Program-made: the position numbers and the translations under genes
Shown: positions 24,129 through 31,492 of the stretch, piece after piece
How the letters are laid out: each line of letters opens with the position of its first letter
Position numbering within the stretch: the stretch's first letter is position 1
Notes under the pieces: model-generated
Told to the model about the DNA's origin: nothing
Database searches by the model: none
Seen by the model: the letters and a program-made list of their open reading frames with translations, nothing else
DNA from: an uncultured beta proteobacterium
GTDB taxonomy: Bacteria; Pseudomonadota; Gammaproteobacteria; Burkholderiales; Burkholderiaceae_C
Direction of reading: 5' to 3'
NCBI GenBank assembly: GCA_903960915.1
Contig: CAJCCO010000102.1
Coordinates: forward strand, 1 to 32,314
Length of the DNA: 32,314 bases

Positions 24129-25835
24129 ATGTCAATTCCAGGCGTAGCGCACTTCACCAATTACAAGGACCTTCCACCTTACGCGAGCTTGTTGTCGCAT
24201 GGCTCTTCTGCCCAGGTCAGCCTGACGGAGAGTAAACAGCGCACCTTGGCGGTATTGGGCATCAAGGACGGCGGATTTTTCGTCGTGTCAATTCCTGAAG
24301 AGCGCAATTCGATGACCTGGTACCACGTCGTCAACACCTTGAAAGACAAAGGCCATAAATTCAAGGGCTTCGCCACCGTCAGCCCCGAGATCATTGACCT
24401 CCTTCTATACGAGCAGGACAACATGGCAGATGGCGTGGCCGAGCAGATTCAGCGCGATGCCAGTGTGGTGCAGGATATTCTTGCTGAATCCGTTCCGATT
24501 GAATGGTTCAAAAATACGCTACTCGCCTGCATGAACTTGGGTGCCAGTGACGTGCACTTTGAAATGCGCGGGGCCACCTCCAAACTGAGGGTTCGCCTGG
24601 ACGGCATCATGCGCGTACTCACCGCCGTACCGGTGCGCATTGCGTTAGACGGAATTTCTGCCTGTTACAACCTGATAGCCCAGGAAGGGTCGCGCTCAGA
24701 GGTGGCCTTCAATGCCTTGGTAGCGCAGGTGGCCATGATTCCTTTGAATATCAAGGGCGAGACAGTCACCCTGCGGTTTCAAAGCCACCCCGCAGTGGAT
24801 GGGCTGGACGTGACCATGCGAATATTACGCAGCGCACGCGCGGATCAGTCGCACCTGCTGGACCTGGTGCGTTTGGGCTACACGCCCAGCCAGATGGTTT
24901 TGCTCAATGGCGCTGTCGGCACTTCTTGGGGCGGCATCTTTGTGGCTGGCGTGACCGGCTCGGGCAAGACCACCACTCTCAATACCTTGGTGACGCAACT
25001 GGCGCGTGAGGGTAACCGCAAGATCATCTCGATTGAAGACCCGGTGGAGTACCAGGTGGAAGGTGTGTCGCACTTGTCGGTTCAGCGCCTGGGGGCTTCA
25101 GACCGAGATTCAAATCCGTTTCACGATGCCATGATGGCTTTTTTACGCATGGACCCCGATGTGGGCATGTTCGGTGAAATTCGGGATGCAATTTCTGCCG
25201 AAATGGCGCTGGCAGCCATCCAGACCGGTCACAAAATTCTCACGACCGTACACGCCACGTCGGCCATTGGTGTCATCGGTCGATTGACCTCCAAAGTCAT
25301 TGGCCTGAATCGTGAAAGTGTCTGCAACCCCGAGTTTATTTCTGCGCTGGTGTACCAGGTTCTTACGCCGCTCAACTGTCCCCATTGCAAGTTGCCGGCA
25401 GCCAGCGTGATGACGCCTCAGGCGCTGGCTGAATATGGCGAAGTCTTCGGCTTGAACACCCTTTCTTTTTACTGCGCCAGTGATGAGGGGTGTGTTCACT
25501 GCCGAAAACCTGGCATTGAATACAAGAACAGCCGCCGTCTGGGCGTTCGTGGGGTCAAAGTACATGCCGAGGTTCTGGTGCCAGACCAGGATTTGCTCTT
25601 GCTATTGAGCCAGGGCAAAGACATTGAGGCACGCCGGGTTTGGCGGGCCCGCAGAACAGCGGTTTTTTCTGACGCCGATATGGATGGCAAAGAGGCCTGG
25701 GGCCATGCGCTGTATGACATGAGCCAAGGGTTGATCGATCCCTATTATTTTGAGATTAATTTTGGAGCGCCCCATGCTTTCAGGGACATGGTGGGCGATG
25801 TACTGACGAGTCATCCCAATACGGAGCGCCCTTAG
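24129..25835 (+). CDS. pilQ: Type IVb pilus assembly ATPase PilQ (GspE/PilB family)
   Basis: A 568-residue cytoplasmic hexameric secretion ATPase that powers pilin addition. Walker A is GVTGSGKT at 274-281, the Asp box ISIEDPVEY at 300-308, Walker B DPDVGMFGEIRD at 342-353, and the His box GHKILTTVHAT at 367-377. A CxxC pair (C417/C420 and C455/C458) marks the zinc site of assembly rather than retraction ATPases. The N-terminal region of about 130 residues is the variable adaptor domain. Spacing of 1 nt to pilR supports co-translation. No PilT-type retraction ATPase is found in the window, and R64 PilQ-type systems normally have none. Confidence 0.93.
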   Translation: MSIPGVAHFTNYKDLPPYASLLSHGSSAQVSLTESKQRTLAVLGIKDGGFFVVSIPEERNSMTWYHVVNTLKDKGHKFKGFATVSPEIIDLLLYEQDNMADGVAEQIQRDASVVQDILAESVPIEWFKNTLLACMNLGASDVHFEMRGATSKLRVRLDGIMRVLTAVPVRIALDGISACYNLIAQEGSRSEVAFNALVAQVAMIPLNIKGETVTLRFQSHPAVDGLDVTMRILRSARADQSHLLDLVRLGYTPSQMVLLNGAVGTSWGGIFVAGVTGSGKTTTLNTLVTQLAREGNRKIISIEDPVEYQVEGVSHLSVQRLGASDRDSNPFHDAMMAFLRMDPDVGMFGEIRDAISAEMALAAIQTGHKILTTVHATSAIGVIGRLTSKVIGLNRESVCNPEFISALVYQVLTPLNCPHCKLPAASVMTPQALAEYGEVFGLNTLSFYCASDEGCVHCRKPGIEYKNSRRLGVRGVKVHAEVLVPDQDLLLLLSQGKDIEARRVWRARRTAVFSDADMDGKEAWGHALYDMSQGLIDPYYFEINFGAPHAFRDMVGDVLTSHPNTERP

Positions 25836-25836
25836 C

Positions 25837-26901
25837 ATGCGCTGGCTAGACACTATTCAGCTGGGACTGGCCAGACGAAAACTGCGGCAAAAGCGTGCGG
25901 ATTTTTACTATGACCTGGCGGCAGCCCTGGAAGACAAGATTCCAATTTTCACCATATTGAAGGGTTATGAGGCGAGGGCCAGACGTCGAGACCCTTCGTC
26001 GGCCAGCATGTACCGCGCCATGATGAAGGCCATGCAGGCGGGCGGTCTTTCCGTGGCGCTGCGGCCTATATTGGTTTCCTCTGAGTTAATCATGCTCGAT
26101 GCCATTCAAAACAGCGGTGATGCGGCGCTGTCGAAAGGGCTGTATTTCATGTCGGAGATGAGCGGCAAACTCGACCACATGAACGATGTGATGCGTCGAG
26201 CCGTGACCTACCCGCTCATGATGCTTTGTTTGACCATCACCATGATTGTTGCGTTCTCTCTGTACGCCGTGCCTTTGATCGAGTCTTTGCTGCCCTTGGA
26301 CAAATGGCCCCCGGCTGGAAAAGCACTGTATGCCGTTTCCTATGCAGTACGGCATTACGGTTTTTACATGCTGGGTGGGGTGGTGGTTTGCCTGGCGGTG
26401 TTCTTGAAATCATTGGCCACTTGGCAAAGCCCGTTGCGACGCAAGCTTGACAACTTCATACCGTACAGCGTGTACCGCACTTACACCTCAGCCATGCTGA
26501 TTGTTTCTATTTCGTCCTTGATGCGAACCGGTGTTTCACTGAGAGCCTCGCTTGAGCGTGCCATGAAATTCAGCTCGCCCTGGTTGCGTTGGCACTTGCG
26601 TGAGGTGATGCGAGCTATGTCGTCCGACAGTGCTAATAAGTTTGGTTCAGCCTTCAAAACGGGCATGCTCAGCCACGACATGGAAGATAGGGTGCAAGAA
26701 GCCTCTGAGCGACGGGACCCTGTGGCTGCCTTCGTCAAGATTGGCATTGGCTCGATTGACCGCATTGTTCGGTCGATGGAAGACGCTTCAAGCAGCATCA
26801 CCACCGCGTTGTTGTTCATTGCGGGTGGCTCATTAGGCATGATGATTATTGCCTTCTTACTCACAACCCAATCAATTTCTTCGGGCATGAGGACCGGGTA
26901 A
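25837..26901 (+). CDS. pilR: Inner-membrane platform protein PilR (GspF family)
   Basis: A 354-residue polytopic protein of the GspF/PilC class that forms the rotating platform coupling ATPase and pilus. Membrane segments lie near 127-150 (YPLMMLCLTITMIVAFSLY), 172-190 and 325-345. Two cytoplasmic GspF domains are recognisable by repeats of the Gly/Leu-rich patterns (KIPIFTILKGYE; SLMRTGVSLRASLERA). It starts one base after pilQ's stop and its TAA shares a base with the ATG of the next gene. Confidence 0.9.
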   Translation: MRWLDTIQLGLARRKLRQKRADFYYDLAAALEDKIPIFTILKGYEARARRRDPSSASMYRAMMKAMQAGGLSVALRPILVSSELIMLDAIQNSGDAALSKGLYFMSEMSGKLDHMNDVMRRAVTYPLMMLCLTITMIVAFSLYAVPLIESLLPLDKWPPAGKALYAVSYAVRHYGFYMLGGVVVCLAVFLKSLATWQSPLRRKLDNFIPYSVYRTYTSAMLIVSISSLMRTGVSLRASLERAMKFSSPWLRWHLREVMRAMSSDSANKFGSAFKTGMLSHDMEDRVQEASERRDPVAAFVKIGIGSIDRIVRSMEDASSSITTALLFIAGGSLGMMIIAFLLTTQSISSGMRTG

Positions 26902-28916
26902 TGCAAGTCAGACGCGCGAAGCCGCAACAGGCTGGCTTTTTTCTTCTGGAACTAACGATTGGGGTCGCTATTCTGGGGGTGGCTGTTCTGGCCATGTATT
27001 CGGCTATTTCCAGCTTGAATCAGATGGAACGGGGCAAGCGAGTTGGCCATCAATATGCGCTCATCAACGAGGCGTTGGGACAGTACATGGCCACCCACTA
27101 CAAGCAATTGAAGTCTTTAAACCCCAACTGCAGCCAGCATTCACTCGGTCGGTTGATTTCAAAGGCACGGCCGGAAAGCACATGCCGCATGGCAGTGACC
27201 AGTACAGGCACCAACTCAGCCGGGGTAACCGTACTCAATGGTCTACAGCCTACCGTACAAGAATTGATTCTGCTGGGTTTTCTCAAGGATGGCGTGAAGG
27301 ATGCGCCGGCCTTTGAGGTAAGCCGCGTGGTGGCCGAGTCTGACGTGTATGGCAGCATTTCAAACAACTTGACCCCGTCGAGGTTTTTCGCGCTGATTGA
27401 GCAGCGCTGCATTCCCACGGCAGTCAATTCAAGCCTGCAGGGGCGTTACGTCCTCATACGCCATGCCCAGGGGCAAAGCGGGGTATTGGCTTTGGATGAG
27501 GTTGAAATCATAGTCAATGGCGTCAACGTGGCGCCCCAGGCCAGGCTGAGTCAATCTTCAGGCGGCTCCTACGCTGATGCGTTGATAAATGCGGCCGACT
27601 TTTACAGCATAAATAATTTGGTGGACGGGCGTACAAGCAGCGCACAAGCCACAAGCCAGGTAGGCAATGCCTATGTGTTGCCCGGCCTCTACCGCAGTAA
27701 CTCAGCGGCGACACCCTGGGTACTGTTCGATTTGGGTGCCTCGCAGACCCTTTCAAGCGTTGGCTTACGCTCCGCCAATGGCGATTGGGCAACTGAAGGC
27801 AATCAACTGGTGGTGTTCGTCAGCCAAGACGATCCCAGCGCGCAGGCCACCCAATGGGACAGCCTTTTAAGCATGGAAAATTCTCGCTGGGGCAAAAATG
27901 ACTACCTGACACCAGGCATAAAAACCTACCTCAACGCCAGTGACTTCTCGTTCAAGGCGCCAACGGCTACGGGCTCGCTGCCGGCTGCAACAGGGTGCCC
28001 CAGCGGCACCCTGGTGGCGCTCAGCAGCCTGGTGTTCAACACGCAACCATTTGTCATGAAAGATATGCAGGGTTCGATGGCCATGCTGAGCGATGTAGCG
28101 TCAGAGGCGGGCGGTGATGCAGCCATGTCAAACCCTTTGATCGGCGGTGAATTGCAAGGCATTGGTGGGTCATTTGTATTGAACAACCCGGTTCGCGACT
28201 GGCAGCAAGGTAACGCCTCAAAAGGCGTGGGGGTTGGCGCCATCATTGCGGTACGCAATGGCTATGCAACTTACAGCACGGCCTTGCAGGTTCGGGCGGA
28301 TGGAAGCAGTCCCCCCACCAGTGACTGGCAGTTTGGCGGTCAAAGCCTGACCCATATCAATCTTCTGGCCAGTAACGCAGCCTCTGTTGACAACGATATG
28401 GGGGTGGGCGGCAGGCTCTATGCAAGAGATGGGAAGTTTAGCAATAGCCTGACCTTGCCACAGGTGAATGTGGGAGAAACCTGCACGGCCCTTAAAGACA
28501 GCTTGGCCCAAAGTGCAGGGCTCATTTTGAGGTGCCAAAGTGGCAAATGGCGCAGCATTACCTCAGGGACCGTCAACTCGCTGGAATACTACGAAGTTGA
28601 CATAAAAAGCTTGAAAGATGGCGTGCCATTTACGGTCATCAACTACTGTGTCAATCAAAGTTGTCAGTCCAGCGCGCCTGTAGAAATACCGTCGGCGCCA
28701 ACCAACGCCACGACCAAACTATTGCAGACCACCCTCAAAACGAATGAATGGTTTCCCGTGGTCGGAAGTTTCAGTCAGACCCGAAATTCTGGTTCCTTGC
28801 AATCGGCCAGTTACGGCCTGGATGAAGCCATGAATGGATGGCTGATCAGTTTGTATGCACTGGCGAACAGTGAAGATGCAAATCTGAAAATTCGCTTTTA
28901 CAAGATTAACCCCTAA
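26901..28916 (+). CDS. pilV: PilV-like large tip pilin with discoidin (F5/8 type C)-like domain
   Basis: A 671-residue minor prepilin. Cleavage after G12 gives FFLLELTIGVAILGVAVL with Glu at +5 (E17). Residues about 180-350 carry the marks of an F5/8 type C/discoidin galactose-binding domain: LALDEVEIIVNGVNVA, SQSS, INNLVDGR, TPWVLFDLGASQTLSSVGLR. Farther on is the PilV shufflon-type junction, GETCTALKDSLAQ to LILRCQSGKWRSI (525-553), followed by a C-terminal domain of about 118 residues, the segment that shufflon systems swap to change recipient binding. No repeats or recombinase follow it, so the tip is fixed here. R64 PilV is about 450 residues; the extra length comes largely from the inserted domain. 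It probably acts as an adhesin at the pilus tip, binding glycans. Confidence 0.82.
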   Translation: MQVRRAKPQQAGFFLLELTIGVAILGVAVLAMYSAISSLNQMERGKRVGHQYALINEALGQYMATHYKQLKSLNPNCSQHSLGRLISKARPESTCRMAVTSTGTNSAGVTVLNGLQPTVQELILLGFLKDGVKDAPAFEVSRVVAESDVYGSISNNLTPSRFFALIEQRCIPTAVNSSLQGRYVLIRHAQGQSGVLALDEVEIIVNGVNVAPQARLSQSSGGSYADALINAADFYSINNLVDGRTSSAQATSQVGNAYVLPGLYRSNSAATPWVLFDLGASQTLSSVGLRSANGDWATEGNQLVVFVSQDDPSAQATQWDSLLSMENSRWGKNDYLTPGIKTYLNASDFSFKAPTATGSLPAATGCPSGTLVALSSLVFNTQPFVMKDMQGSMAMLSDVASEAGGDAAMSNPLIGGELQGIGGSFVLNNPVRDWQQGNASKGVGVGAIIAVRNGYATYSTALQVRADGSSPPTSDWQFGGQSLTHINLLASNAASVDNDMGVGGRLYARDGKFSNSLTLPQVNVGETCTALKDSLAQSAGLILRCQSGKWRSITSGTVNSLEYYEVDIKSLKDGVPFTVINYCVNQSCQSSAPVEIPSAPTNATTKLLQTTLKTNEWFPVVGSFSQTRNSGSLQSASYGLDEAMNGWLISLYALANSEDANLKIRFYKINP

Positions 28917-28930
28917 TAGAAAACTTGAAG

Positions 28931-30859
28931 ATGCGTCAACACACCTTGGTTCCTGAAAACTTTCTTGGCCTCGTTCTGGAAGCCAATTTTTCGACGGTCA
29001 CTGTATTTTCTAAGCTGCAAGAAGCCACCAAGGGGCTTGGAATTGCAAAAGGCAGTTTCGCCGTCATGGTGCGCAATCCCCATGAGGATGAAGCGGCTGA
29101 ACCCCAATGGGCACCGCCTAGCAGCCTGGTGATGAGCCATGACTTTGTTTTGCTGCGTCTTCTTGATGTTCTGCCCTTGCCAGAGTCTGGTACGCGGCTT
29201 GGGAAACGCTGTGACCAGCTCATGGCCACTGAAGCTGCTGGTCCGGGCCTGGAGGCCAACCACTGTCTCATGCGCTACGCCGTGCTGGGGGCTTACGTAA
29301 CGGATGAATTGACGGGGGCGATCCGCTTCTCGGGAGACCCTGGCTCTTTAAGTGTGAGTAGAAAATATGTCGTGTTTTCTCCCTCGGCTTTGATCCTAGA
29401 TATATTGACCAACGGGGTACTCAACCCTTCGCAGCGGATTCAGTTGGGGCAATTGCGCATCTCCGAAACCCTGTCTTCTACCCATTTGCAGCAAGAGGCC
29501 TATCTTTGCATGCTCGACATTCGGGGCAAGCGCACCGCAATCTTTGGCAAAACCCGGCTTGGAAAATCCAACGCCGTCAAACTGGTCGTCCAGGGCATGC
29601 TGGATGTTACCCAGGATAAACAAAACGTTGGCCAGTTGATCTTCGACGTCAACGGTGAATACGCCAACGACAACCCGCAGGACGGTAATGTCTCTATAGC
29701 TTCTATTTACGTGGAGCGGTGCAGGGTGTACCACCTGTCCCCCAGAGGAGGCAACCAACTGGGTCGTCTCTTGCGCTTTAATTTTTACGAGCAAAGTCAC
29801 ATGACGTTGGCGATTCTGCGGGAACTGCTGCCGACCAGCGTGTCAGGCACAGAGTATGTGCAACAGCTGTTCAATTGCCGAATTCCTGCGCTGGAAACAG
29901 AGCCTGGCATTTCGGATGAGGTTTTTCAGCATCGGCTCAGGAAAATCATGATGTTGTGGACCTTGCTGGATGCCGCTGGTTTTGAACACAGCCAGGAGCA
30001 CCTGGCCACCCGCTTGACTCAGCTGGGAACGCGTTTTCCGTTCAATCCACAATTTAAACAACCCTTGCGGATGAACGTTTACCAGTCCATTTTGAACCGG
30101 CCCTGCCCCTCACCACCCAACAACTTCAAGGACATGGCGACGGAGATGAAGGCCATGGCCCGGTTCATGTTGAATTACTCGAACGACCCTGAACTGCTCA
30201 TCAATGACCAACCTGTTTTTGACCTTGACGAACAAGCTATGGCACGATTTTTGGTGCCTAAATCGGCTGCAGGTCCTTTTGTGTTGAGGTCATGCGTGCC
30301 TTTTCACTCGCCCATTGCACAGGATTTTCTGGTTGAAGTTCTTGCGGCTCTGGCAGACGGTAAAACGGTCATCATTGACCTTGGCGGTGCCAATGAACAG
30401 ATTGTTCGCTACTTTTCCAAGACTTTATCTACCGCTGTATTTCAGGCGCAAGAAGCTAAATTTGTGAGTAACACCCTGAATGAATCGTTTGTTCAAATCT
30501 ATTTTGAAGAAGCGCACATGATCTTTCCGCCCAACTCAGAGCTTGCCACCGATATCTACTCGCGCTTTGCCAAAGAGGGGGCCAAGTTCAATATTGGCAT
30601 TGCCTATTCAACGCAATCCCCATCAACGGTGAACAAAGACTTGTTGGCGCAGACGGAGAATTTTTTCGTTGGGCATTTGTCCAGCCCGCTGGAGACGAAA
30701 ATTCTTTCCCAGGTGCAAAACGCTTTTCAAGGCATGGAAGAAAACATCATGAATACACGCACACCCGGCTTCATGCAGGTGTTGACTTCATCGCATCGTT
30801 ACCCTTTGCCCATACAAGTCACCCGTTTTACAGGTAAATCCCTATTGGTTTCTGCCTGA
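28931..30859 (+). CDS. HerA/DUF87-type hexameric P-loop ATPase in pilus operon
   Basis: A 642-residue ATPase of the HerA-FtsK superfamily. Residues about 1-190 look like a HAS-barrel-type N-terminal region. Walker A is FGKTRLGKS at 205-213, with Arg in place of the common Gly of GxTGxGKS; a strand IFDVNGEY follows at 237-244; Walker B is VQIYFEEAH at 521-529 with a Glu pair; the sensor region YSTQSPSTVNKDLLAQ at 559-574 is typical of HerA. No membrane helix is seen. HerA proteins pump DNA, usually with the nuclease NurA; none is here. It is not a member of the known R64 pil set. It lies between tip pilin and lytic transglycosylase with tight spacing, so it should serve the pilus. A TTG at 28925 is an alternative start; neither has a clear ribosome site. 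Confidence 0.82.
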   Translation: MRQHTLVPENFLGLVLEANFSTVTVFSKLQEATKGLGIAKGSFAVMVRNPHEDEAAEPQWAPPSSLVMSHDFVLLRLLDVLPLPESGTRLGKRCDQLMATEAAGPGLEANHCLMRYAVLGAYVTDELTGAIRFSGDPGSLSVSRKYVVFSPSALILDILTNGVLNPSQRIQLGQLRISETLSSTHLQQEAYLCMLDIRGKRTAIFGKTRLGKSNAVKLVVQGMLDVTQDKQNVGQLIFDVNGEYANDNPQDGNVSIASIYVERCRVYHLSPRGGNQLGRLLRFNFYEQSHMTLAILRELLPTSVSGTEYVQQLFNCRIPALETEPGISDEVFQHRLRKIMMLWTLLDAAGFEHSQEHLATRLTQLGTRFPFNPQFKQPLRMNVYQSILNRPCPSPPNNFKDMATEMKAMARFMLNYSNDPELLINDQPVFDLDEQAMARFLVPKSAAGPFVLRSCVPFHSPIAQDFLVEVLAALADGKTVIIDLGGANEQIVRYFSKTLSTAVFQAQEAKFVSNTLNESFVQIYFEEAHMIFPPNSELATDIYSRFAKEGAKFNIGIAYSTQSPSTVNKDLLAQTENFFVGHLSSPLETKILSQVQNAFQGMEENIMNTRTPGFMQVLTSSHRYPLPIQVTRFTGKSLLVSA

Positions 30860-30872
30860 TTTCAGGTGGCTG

Positions 30873-31361
30873 ATGGGTATGTGGAACGTGTTTCCTTTTG
30901 GCATGTGGCAGGTGCTGCTCTGGTCAGCCTTGGGCAACGCCAACGCCGACGCTAAACCACTGACGCTACGTGCGCAGAGCTGTATTTCGGCAGCGGCTGC
31001 TCACCACGGCATCAACCCGGTTTTGCTGCAGGCCATTATTCGTCACGAATCGAGAGGAAATCCGCAAACGGTCGTCCGCAATAAAAACGGCTCCATTGAC
31101 GTGGGACTGGCTGGGATCAACTCGATCAACTTCGTACAGTTGCGCCAGCATGGCGTGACACCAGAGAGTCTTCTCGATGAATGCGTATCTGCCTATGTGG
31201 GTGCCTGGAAGCTTTCTGAGAAGACCCGAAAATTCGGCAACACTTGGCAGGCTGTTGGGGCTTACAACAGCGAAACGCCACATTTCAACCAGCGGTATCA
31301 GACACTTATTTTTAACGAATTGATGACTATGGGCGTTATGTTGGCGCCAGCGAAAAACTGA
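30873..31361 (+). CDS. Lytic transglycosylase (SLT domain; R64 PilT-like)
   Basis: A 162-residue exported muramidase-type enzyme. An N-terminal hydrophobic stretch (about 6-20) followed by NANADA suggests a signal peptide cleaved near residue 26. The SLT domain shows ISAAAAHHGINPVLLQAIIR, the catalytic Glu E59 in RHESRGNP, GLAGINSINF near 78-87 and AVGAYNSETP. It opens peptidoglycan locally so that the pilus machine can be built. R64-like loci carry such an enzyme under the name PilT, which should not be confused with the retraction ATPase PilT. An ATG two codons later (30879) is an alternative start. It is the last gene of the operon. Confidence 0.88.
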   Translation: MGMWNVFPFGMWQVLLWSALGNANADAKPLTLRAQSCISAAAAHHGINPVLLQAIIRHESRGNPQTVVRNKNGSIDVGLAGINSINFVQLRQHGVTPESLLDECVSAYVGAWKLSEKTRKFGNTWQAVGAYNSETPHFNQRYQTLIFNELMTMGVMLAPAKN

Positions 31362-31381
31362 GCAGCTGAGCGACAATCCAC

Positions 31382-31428
31382 CCGTGTGGTAAATATTCAA
31401 AAAACCACCCAACAATTTTGACACACGG
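31382..31428. other. Inverted repeat between pilus operon and OYE gene
   Basis: CCGTGTG (31382-31388) and CACACGG (31422-31428) are exact reverse complements around a 33-nt loop, and a nested GTGGT/ACCAC pair (31386-31390, 31404-31408) competes with them. No T run follows closely, so this is not a clear intrinsic terminator; a processing hairpin or operator is equally possible. Confidence 0.3.
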
Positions 31429-31492
31429 CATCTCACCCCCCCCGCCCTGTGTTCTGCCTTGACCCATTTACAAAACCCAATCAGGAAACTCC

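Noticed and set aside
28400..28930. Shufflon-type inverted repeats or a recombinase gene after pilV
   Set aside because: No repeated or inverted cassettes were seen at the PilV C-terminus, and the downstream gene is a HerA-like ATPase.
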